Shown here one piece after another: positions 1 through 5,474 of a stretch of 5,474 nt of DNA; the stretch's first letter is position 1; each line of letters begins with the position of its first letter. This DNA comes from Desulfobacterales bacterium (GTDB taxonomy: Bacteria; Desulfobacterota; Desulfobacteria; Desulfobacterales; BuS5). The translations under genes and the position numbers were made by a program. Below the pieces are notes generated by a model. That model searched no databases and had not been told where the DNA came from. It was given only the letters and a program-made list of their open reading frames with translations. The DNA lies in NCBI GenBank assembly GCA_016735355.1, contig JAERRQ010000193.1, positions 1-5,474 on the forward strand, written 5' to 3'.

Positions 1-1791
1 CCGTTCAAATGCTATTATTTTATCATTATCATGTTCATATAGAAGATTTATGTTTGAAGATTCAAGAATCTTGCAGTTTCGGGCCATGGAAATCATATTG
101 AGGTCAAATTCCGCAAGAAATTTATATTTCAAATCAGGGTCATCCAGTAAATGCCACTGGCGTCTTGCATAATGATACGACCATCCATTTCCTTCACGGG
201 GAAAATCCACCCATTCCGGATGCCCGAATTCATTACCCATAAAGTTCATATATCCGCTGCCGGCCGTTGCAAGGGTTACCAGGCGGATCATCTTATGCAG
301 GGCCAGCCCCCTTGCAACCCTGATATTATCATCATCTATATGCATATGATCATACATATCCGAATCTATCAAACGAAATATTATACTCTTGTCTCCCACA
401 AGGGCCTGGTCGTGGGATTCTGCATAACTTATCGTCTTTTCATCTTCTCTCCGGTTGGTAAGTTCATACCACAGGTTCCCCATATGCCAGGCTTCATCAG
501 GCACATCTTTTAAAAGGCGGATCCAGTTGTCCGGCACACCCATGGCGTACCTGTAGTCAAAACCGGATCCCCCATCGGCAGCGGCAACCGCCAGCCCCGG
601 CATCCCGCTTATATCTTCAGCAATTACTATTGCATCCGGACGGATATCATGAATAAGCCGGTTGGCAAGAGCCAGATATGCATAGGCGTCCTGATCGACA
701 TTATCATTAAAGTAATCATCATAGGAAGTAAATGCCTTGCCGAGACCGTGGTCGAGATAGAGCATGCTGGTCACACCGTCAAAACGGAATCCGTCGAATC
801 TGAACTCCTCCAGCCAATACCGGCAGTTGGATAGTAAAAAATGGAGCGTTTGATCTTTGCCGTAGTCAAAGCAGCGTGAATTCCAGGCCTCGTGAAAACC
901 GCGCGCGCCTTCATGGAAATAGAGGTAAGGCGTGCCGTCAAAGAGGCTGAGTCCCTCCACCTCATTCAAGACCGCATGAGAATGGATAATGTCCATGATA
1001 ACGGATAAGCCGTATTCGTGTGCCGTGTCTATCAGATCTTTAAGCTCATCAGGTGTACCGAACCGTGATGAGGGAGCGAAGAGACTAGAAACCTGGTAAC
1101 CGAAGGAAGCATAATAGGGATGTTCCTGAATAGCCATCAATTGAATGGCATTATAGCCGGCACGAGCAATCCGCGGTATTATCCGGGCGCTGAACTCTTT
1201 GAAGGTTCCTACGCGGCCTTCTTCCAGAGCCATTCCGATATGAGCTTCATATATGAAGAGAGCTTTCGGAGCAGGTTTGAAATCGGCATATCTCCACTGG
1301 TAAGCAGTCGTTGGATGCCATACCTGGGCATTGAATATCAGGCTGACCGGATCCTGGATTACACGCCGGGCATAGGCCGGTATCCTGTCCCCGGCGCCGC
1401 CCGGCCAGTGGATACGGAGCCGGTAGAGATCTTCATGCGACAGCGCATCAGAGGGCAGAATTATCTCCCAGACGCCATCCCGGTCAATCCTTTTGAATTT
1501 AAATTCTTCTTTTTCCCGCCAGCCGCTGAGATCGCCCACAAGATAAATTTCAGAAGCATTAGGCGCCCATTCACGCAGTGTCCATCCGTTATCCTGGAGG
1601 TGAAGTCCGAAATATTCATGGCCGGATGCAAAATTTCTCAGGCTCATGCCTCCACTGGTAAGTCTTTGCTCCAGATTCCGGATTTTTAAAATACGGTCTG
1701 TAATCGAATCGGCGTAAGGGGTTAAAAAAGAATCTTTTGTCAAAATTCTCTTTACAATAGCTTGATAAGCCTTTTTTGTATCATTATCCAT
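1..1791 (-). CDS. glgB: 1,4-alpha-glucan branching enzyme, eukaryote-like GH13_8 type (3' end cut off by window)
   Basis: This enzyme cuts alpha-1,4 glucan chains and rejoins the piece through an alpha-1,6 bond, making the branches of glycogen in the cytoplasm. I translated the frame by hand and it is open for 597 codons to the window edge without a stop. Residues about 57-150 form the CBM48-like N-terminal domain (GLHLQDNGWTLREWAPNAS, GDLSGW). A GH13 barrel follows: DIIHSHA (267-273), GFRFDGVTSM with the nucleophile D338, AEDISGMP with the acid/base E392, and ESHDQ with D461. GNEFGHPEW (519-527) and SYHYARRQWHL (538-548) are hallmarks shared with eukaryotic GBE1. Compared with GBE1 (about 700 residues, recalled), roughly 95 C-terminal residues of the all-beta domain lie outside the window. 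The ATG at 1791 is the only possible start, because the in-frame TGA of glgA sits just two codons upstream. No clear Shine-Dalgarno precedes it, so coupling to glgA is likely. All catalytic residues are intact. The family call is very secure and the GH13_8 subfamily call is strong. Confidence 0.96.
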   Translation of the reverse strand, partial: MDNDTKKAYQAIVKRILTKDSFLTPYADSITDRILKIRNLEQRLTSGGMSLRNFASGHEYFGLHLQDNGWTLREWAPNASEIYLVGDLSGWREKEEFKFKRIDRDGVWEIILPSDALSHEDLYRLRIHWPGGAGDRIPAYARRVIQDPVSLIFNAQVWHPTTAYQWRYADFKPAPKALFIYEAHIGMALEEGRVGTFKEFSARIIPRIARAGYNAIQLMAIQEHPYYASFGYQVSSLFAPSSRFGTPDELKDLIDTAHEYGLSVIMDIIHSHAVLNEVEGLSLFDGTPYLYFHEGARGFHEAWNSRCFDYGKDQTLHFLLSNCRYWLEEFRFDGFRFDGVTSMLYLDHGLGKAFTSYDDYFNDNVDQDAYAYLALANRLIHDIRPDAIVIAEDISGMPGLAVAAADGGSGFDYRYAMGVPDNWIRLLKDVPDEAWHMGNLWYELTNRREDEKTISYAESHDQALVGDKSIIFRLIDSDMYDHMHIDDDNIRVARGLALHKMIRLVTLATAGSGYMNFMGNEFGHPEWVDFPREGNGWSYHYARRQWHLLDDPDLKYKFLAEFDLNMISMARNCKILESSNINLLYEHDNDKIIAFER

Positions 1792-1797
1792 AAAATT
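1792..1797 (-). other. glgA-glgB junction, 6-nt gap without visible Shine-Dalgarno
   Basis: Read in the direction of transcription, the junction is TGA, AATTTT, ATG. The last codons of glgA upstream of it (CTAGTTACTACC) contain no purine-rich AGGAGG-like stretch at a usual distance. The stop and start are close enough for terminating ribosomes to restart, so translational coupling of glgB to glgA is the simplest reading. This is inference from spacing only. The gap is exactly two codons, so glgB is in the same frame as glgA. Confidence 0.6.
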
Positions 1798-3312
1798 TCA
1801 GGTAGTAACTAGCGGACGTTGAAGCATCCTTTCATAAAGATCAATATATTTTTGGGCGGTTATATCATGATTAAACGATGCCCGGCTTTCTTCCATTATT
1901 CTCTTGATCTGCTTCTCTTTGACAGACTGCTGTAAATTATAAAAGTTCATGGCCTGGTCTATAGCCCATGACAGGCCGCCGGGATCATGGGTTTCAAAAA
2001 GAAAACCATTACCTGTGCTTTGGTCAACATTCAGGTGGACTATGGCATCATGCAGTCCACCGGTATCGTGAACCACAGGCAGAGCCCCGTAAATAGGCCC
2101 GATCATCTGCGGCAGACCGCAGGGCTCAAAAAGGGAGGGCATAAGCACAAAATCTGCGGCTCCATAAGCATTCCGGGCCAGAGGCTCGTTGAAATTACAT
2201 ACGGCAATCCGATTGTGAAGATTATGGAAATCTACAATGCCCTTAAAAGATGCCTGAAATTCGCCATTGGCCACAAAAACAACCTGTAGCGTTTGTGCCC
2301 AGTAACGGGAAACAACGCTATAGAGAATTTCCGCAAGAAGCCGGCACCCTTTCTGTATATTGTCCAGCCTTGATGGCCAGAAAAAGATCGGGGCGGCGTT
2401 GTCCGGCACAAGCCCAAGGTTTTTCTGGAGCAATTCCTTGTTTTTTCTTTTACCCGTTGAATGAGTGTCGGGATTATACTGAAATCCCAAACCAGAATCA
2501 TTTCCTGGGTGAAAAGAAGGGTCCGGCGCATTTAATATTCCGGCTGCACATCCGGCTTGCACCTTGTTGGTAAGTTCATTTTTCAGGGGATTTTCAATGA
2601 AAAAATGGCGGCCCTCAACAATCTCATTTAAAAAGGAAGGGCTTACCGTATTTACATAATGGGCCGCAAACACCCCGCTTGTAAGCAAATCGACCGGAGT
2701 CGATTCCCTGGTATCCTCGTATTCACCGGTCATACGTTCGTAATAAAGATTCTCCCAGAAATAGGCGGCATCTATGCCCCGATCCTCAATAAAAGAAAGA
2801 AAAATTTTTACGGTGTGGATATTATGAATGGTAAAAAGGCATGGAATACCCATTTTTCTTGCCATGGCCGGGATAAGTCCCGTCATCCAGTCGTTGCAAT
2901 GGATTAGATCAGGCCTTACCCTTGGAATGATATGATTAATTACCTCCCGCTGAAAGGCAAGGGCGATTTTAATATTCTCATCCCCATATTCGGAGTAGAC
3001 CCGATGCATATAATAAAACACACGGTCTTCAGCAAGGTGAATTCTGCTTTCAGGCATTTTATCAAAAATGGTATCTGTTTCCCTGCTTACCACTGCCGGC
3101 AAATGCGCATCGAAAAGGGTTCTGTAATCAGGAAGTGCTATATGAATATCAGCGCCCAGATCAAAAAGCGAGCTGATAAGAGCCGCAGACACGTCTGCAA
3201 GTCCCCCGGCCTTTGCAGAGAGATGATTGGCAATATTTCCCATGCCGGGCGGCAGGTAGGTAACTTCCGGCGTTACTATCAAAATTCGGGGGTTTGATTT
3301 AGTGTTTGTCAT
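1798..3312 (-). CDS. glgA: Glycogen (starch) synthase, GT5 family, divergent
   Basis: The 504-residue protein should add glucose from ADP-glucose to the non-reducing ends of alpha-1,4 glucan chains in the cytoplasm. The N-terminal GT5 domain begins at RILIVTPEV (9-17) and carries the sugar-nucleotide loop KAGGLADV (34-41), HCNDWMTGLIP (138-148) and TIHNI (161-165). The C-terminal Rossmann domain has R315 and K321 in SRLDNIQKG, E396 in PSLFEPCGLPQ, and DTGGLHDAI (416-424). These match the E. coli catalytic set R300, K305 and E377. Oddities are about 12 extra residues before K34, one extra residue between R315 and K321, Leu in place of the usual Arg in PSRFEPCG, and NAPDPSFHP where NGIDxxxWNP is usual. 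Length is slightly above the usual 470-490. The ATG at 3312 is fixed by the in-frame TAG of glgP four codons upstream. The donor could be UDP-glucose or another sugar nucleotide; ADP-glucose is inferred from the family. It lies between glgP and glgB as the middle gene of the operon. Confidence 0.93.
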   Translation of the reverse strand: MTNTKSNPRILIVTPEVTYLPPGMGNIANHLSAKAGGLADVSAALISSLFDLGADIHIALPDYRTLFDAHLPAVVSRETDTIFDKMPESRIHLAEDRVFYYMHRVYSEYGDENIKIALAFQREVINHIIPRVRPDLIHCNDWMTGLIPAMARKMGIPCLFTIHNIHTVKIFLSFIEDRGIDAAYFWENLYYERMTGEYEDTRESTPVDLLTSGVFAAHYVNTVSPSFLNEIVEGRHFFIENPLKNELTNKVQAGCAAGILNAPDPSFHPGNDSGLGFQYNPDTHSTGKRKNKELLQKNLGLVPDNAAPIFFWPSRLDNIQKGCRLLAEILYSVVSRYWAQTLQVVFVANGEFQASFKGIVDFHNLHNRIAVCNFNEPLARNAYGAADFVLMPSLFEPCGLPQMIGPIYGALPVVHDTGGLHDAIVHLNVDQSTGNGFLFETHDPGGLSWAIDQAMNFYNLQQSVKEKQIKRIMEESRASFNHDITAQKYIDLYERMLQRPLVTT

Positions 3313-3324
3313 TAACAGCGAGGC
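3313..3324 (-). other. glgP-glgA junction, 12-nt gap without visible Shine-Dalgarno
   Basis: In the direction of transcription the junction reads TAG, GCCTCGCTGTTA, ATG. No AGGAGG-like sequence lies 5-10 nt before the start; the nearest purine run is the short TAGG that includes the glgP stop itself, about 12 nt away. The four codons between stop and ATG contain no ATG, GTG or TTG, so the glgA start is unambiguous. No room exists for a promoter in the gap, which supports a shared transcript with glgP. The gap is exactly four codons and keeps glgA in the glgP frame. Confidence 0.6.
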
Positions 3325-5474
3325 CTAAGCCCAGGTTATAAGCCCGGGAGTAAAAAGAATCCATTTATCGCCCTGGGGGGTTATCCGTGCTGTAAATCCG
3401 TATCTTCCGGCCCGGTCGCACTTAATAGAGCATTCATAAAGGTATTCTCCGTTGCCGTAATTCTCCAGTATCGACATCTCTTTCGTATTGCTCTGTTGAA
3501 TGCGTTCCATGGACTGCCAGAGGCCATAATAAAGCTGCACCCTGACTTCATCGGGAGTTAAATCTCCAAGCATTACCCTGGCGGTAAGCCGCAACGTTTC
3601 ACTTACCCTGCAGGGGCCGTTTTGTTCCCTGGCAGGCGGATAGATCCTGATTTTTCCCCAGTTATCACGGAGTCTCTTACGCTGAACAACCAGTTTTTTC
3701 GCTTGTTCGGCATTATTTTGCAACAGTTCCTTATATCGTTTCGCCGCCGGCATATAAAACTGAACTTTATAATCATTTACCATACGATGACTGCAAAAAT
3801 TATGGATGCTCATCTTCATCGAATCTTTCATCATCCTGACCCATCTGTACGGGATCCCCCCATTTTCTCTTTCGTAAAAACAAGGCGCCACATCATTTTC
3901 AAGGATATTATACAGGGCCTGGCTTTCCATGGAGTCCTGGTATTCATGATCCCGGTATTCTTCTCCGCCGCCGATACTCCAGCCGCACTCCGGTGAGTAT
4001 CCTTCGCACCACCATCCATCCAGAATGCTCAGATTAAGCACACCGTTAATGGCTGCTTTCATGCCCGAGGTTCCGCAGGCTTCCATGGGACGCCGAGGGG
4101 TATTGAGCCACACATCAACCCCTTGCACAAGATAACGCGCAACGTTAATATCGTAATCTTCAATAAAAATTATTTTATTACGCAGTTCCGATTTGCATAT
4201 GTTGTTGACTATATGCTGAATCAGAGCTTTTCCCTCATTATCCATGGGATGGGCTTTGCCTGCAAAAATTAACTGTACAGGATAATCGGCAGAGGTTATA
4301 ATCTGTTTTAAACGTTCAAAATCACGAGTTAGCAGGTCGGCTCTTTTATAAGTCGCGAAACGCCTGGCAAAACCGATTGTAAGCGCATCAGGATCAAGCA
4401 TGTTTTCCAGTTCCTGCATCTCCGCTTTTGACGCATTACGGCGTTCATACTGCTGCCGCATCCTTTTTCTGCAAAAATTTATCAAGCTCAAACGGTTCAT
4501 CGAATGAGCGCGCCACAACTCATCATCATAAATATTGTCGATAGATGCCTGAATATCGGCATCATGGGGATGTTCGCACCAGTTTTGTCCAAGATAATTC
4601 TCCAATACAAGAAAATTCTCCTTTGAAAGCCAGGAGGTAATATGTACCCCATTGGTTACATGCGTAATCGGCACTTCATCTTCAGGCACACCCGGCCATA
4701 GATCCTTCCACATTCGGCGTGAAACTTCCCCGTGCAGTTTACTTACCCCGTTGCAGTCCTGTGCCATGCGCAAGGCGAGGACAAACATTGATAAAGGTTG
4801 TTCCGCCTCCGATCCGGCGCATTGCCCCCAGGATAGCATCTCCTCAACTTTAACACCTATCAGTTCCTCAAGGGGTTTGAGATAGGGCCTGACCATGTCG
4901 GCAGAAAACTCGTCATAACCGGCAGCAACAGGTGTATGCGTTGTAAAGACAGTGGTGCGAGGTATAATCTCCAGGGCTGTTAGCAGATCTATATTCTTTT
5001 GCGAGATTATTTGAATTATGCGCTCTATACCGGAAAATGCTGCGTGTCCTTCGTTCAAATGACAAACCAAAGGCTCAAGTCCCATGGCATATAAAGCGCG
5101 CGTACCGCCTATTCCAAGGAGAATTTCCTGCGCCAGGCGCATCTTCTGACCACCTCCGTAAAGCCGGGCCGCTATATCGCGGACATTGGGGGAATTTTCA
5201 GGAAGATCAGTGTCGAGTAGAAGAAGAGTAACGGAACCTGCAATTAATTGCCATACAGCAACATGAATCTCACCTTCAGGGCCATGTACAATTACCCGTA
5301 CTTCATTGCCATTACCATCCAAAGCTCTTTCCAGGGGCAAATGAAACAAATCTGTTTCAGGGTACTCATCCTGCTGCCATCCGTTCTGGTCAAGATACTG
5401 GCGAAAATAGCCCTGCCTGTATAAAAGCCCCACACCTGTCAGAGCAAGACCCATACCAGAGGCCGCTTTTAAGT
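3325..5474 (-). CDS. glgP: Alpha-glucan (glycogen) phosphorylase, GT35, PLP-dependent (5' end cut off by window)
   Basis: This cytoplasmic enzyme releases glucose-1-phosphate from the ends of glycogen chains using phosphate and a pyridoxal-phosphate cofactor. Numbering below starts at the Met at 5454. That Met is not the real start: the frame stays open to the right edge and the six codons before it read LKAASG, fitting the conserved GDHLKAASDLG motif, so the N-terminal part (perhaps 130 residues, a DUF3417-like region plus the first part of the catalytic fold) lies outside. Visible motifs are GVGLLYRQGYF (7-17), NEGHAAF (134-140), TTHTPVAAGYDEF (171-183), HVTNGVHITSW (265-275), GFARRFATYKRADLL (361-375; R365 and K370 match rabbit R569 and K574 for phosphate binding), and EACGTSGMK with the PLP lysine K466 (codon 4057-4059). 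A beta-rich C-terminal part (about 610-709) ends in LITWA, typical of the bacterial TIGR02094-type subfamily. The short-form motifs set it apart from the E. coli GlgP/MalP and muscle types. It is the first of the three genes seen and is probably co-transcribed with glgA. Confidence 0.96.
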   Translation of the reverse strand, partial: LKAASGMGLALTGVGLLYRQGYFRQYLDQNGWQQDEYPETDLFHLPLERALDGNGNEVRVIVHGPEGEIHVAVWQLIAGSVTLLLLDTDLPENSPNVRDIAARLYGGGQKMRLAQEILLGIGGTRALYAMGLEPLVCHLNEGHAAFSGIERIIQIISQKNIDLLTALEIIPRTTVFTTHTPVAAGYDEFSADMVRPYLKPLEELIGVKVEEMLSWGQCAGSEAEQPLSMFVLALRMAQDCNGVSKLHGEVSRRMWKDLWPGVPEDEVPITHVTNGVHITSWLSKENFLVLENYLGQNWCEHPHDADIQASIDNIYDDELWRAHSMNRLSLINFCRKRMRQQYERRNASKAEMQELENMLDPDALTIGFARRFATYKRADLLTRDFERLKQIITSADYPVQLIFAGKAHPMDNEGKALIQHIVNNICKSELRNKIIFIEDYDINVARYLVQGVDVWLNTPRRPMEACGTSGMKAAINGVLNLSILDGWWCEGYSPECGWSIGGGEEYRDHEYQDSMESQALYNILENDVAPCFYERENGGIPYRWVRMMKDSMKMSIHNFCSHRMVNDYKVQFYMPAAKRYKELLQNNAEQAKKLVVQRKRLRDNWGKIRIYPPAREQNGPCRVSETLRLTARVMLGDLTPDEVRVQLYYGLWQSMERIQQSNTKEMSILENYGNGEYLYECSIKCDRAGRYGFTARITPQGDKWILFTPGLITWA

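Noticed and set aside
338..354. Two overlapping AT-rich palindromes (ATATGCATAT and TATGATCATA)
   Set aside because: They sit inside conserved-frame glgB coding sequence for a Met/His/Asp-rich loop (MYDHMHID). No adjacent promoter or gene start would make an operator plausible.
151..513. A 120-codon open frame on the plus strand
   Set aside because: It is antisense to the catalytic domain of glgB (ESHDQ and GNEFGHPEW region) and its product resembles no family I know.
1292..1662. 13-base direct repeat CTCCACTGGTAAG at 1292-1304 and 1650-1662
   Set aside because: Both copies lie within glgB coding sequence, are only 13 bases long, and have no flanking similarity or target-site structure. Chance is enough.
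1120..1689. A 189-codon open frame on the plus strand
   Set aside because: It lies fully antisense to the branching enzyme, whose translation shows conserved GH13 and CBM48 motifs. The plus-strand product shows no recognisable domain.
1798..1800. The glgA TGA as a selenocysteine codon
   Set aside because: GlgA is already full length, an ATG for an intact branching enzyme follows six bases later, and I see no convincing SECIS stem-loop directly downstream.
453..2580. 14-base repeat GTTGGTAAGTTCAT near 454 and 2567
   Set aside because: Both copies encode the same ELTN peptide by coincidence in unrelated proteins (glgB and glgA). There is no sign of recombination or a regulatory role.
5452..5454. 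ATG at 5454 as the start of glgP
   Set aside because: The frame continues upstream to the window edge as LKAASG, which completes the conserved HLKAASDLG motif of the family. The protein would also lack its N-terminal region if it began here.

Overview
This window holds the central part of a bacterial glycogen-metabolism operon. All three genes lie on the minus strand, so transcription runs from right to left in the order glgP, glgA, glgB. The right edge cuts off the 5' end of glgP (alpha-glucan phosphorylase) and the left edge cuts off the 3' end of glgB (branching enzyme). Only glgA (glycogen synthase) is complete. Coding density is almost total: the only non-coding bases are a 12-nt gap between glgP and glgA and a 6-nt gap between glgA and glgB. 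No RNA gene, mobile element, repeat array, promoter or terminator can be seen.

Layout: positions 3325-5474 (minus) are the phosphorylase, of the compact GT35 type found in many bacteria and ending in the family-typical LITWA. Positions 1798-3312 (minus) are a divergent GT5 glycogen/starch synthase of 504 residues. Positions 1-1791 (minus) are the first 597 residues of a GH13 branching enzyme that looks much more like the eukaryotic GBE1 type (GH13_8) than like E. coli GlgB (GH13_9). The product set covers chain elongation (GlgA), branching (GlgB) and phosphorolytic breakdown (GlgP), so synthesis and mobilisation of the polymer appear to be co-expressed. The ADP-glucose pyrophosphorylase (GlgC) and a debranching enzyme are not in the window.

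Organism: the compact operon, with no introns and no spacers, is bacterial. The pairing of a eukaryote-type branching enzyme with a synthase that has an extended N-terminal loop reminds me of anaerobic Desulfobacterota (Desulfobacterales-like) genomes. That is an impression from memory and not a result. Base composition is mid-range, with no obvious compositional break between the three genes.

I found no undescribed system here. The points worth a second look are the sequence departures in GlgA (a 12-residue insertion before the KxGGLAD loop, altered spacing in the R/K active-site motif, an R-to-L change in the FEPCG motif), the eukaryote-like branching enzyme, the lack of recognisable Shine-Dalgarno sequences at both internal starts, and the fact that all three genes share one reading frame, separated only by a TAG and a TGA.
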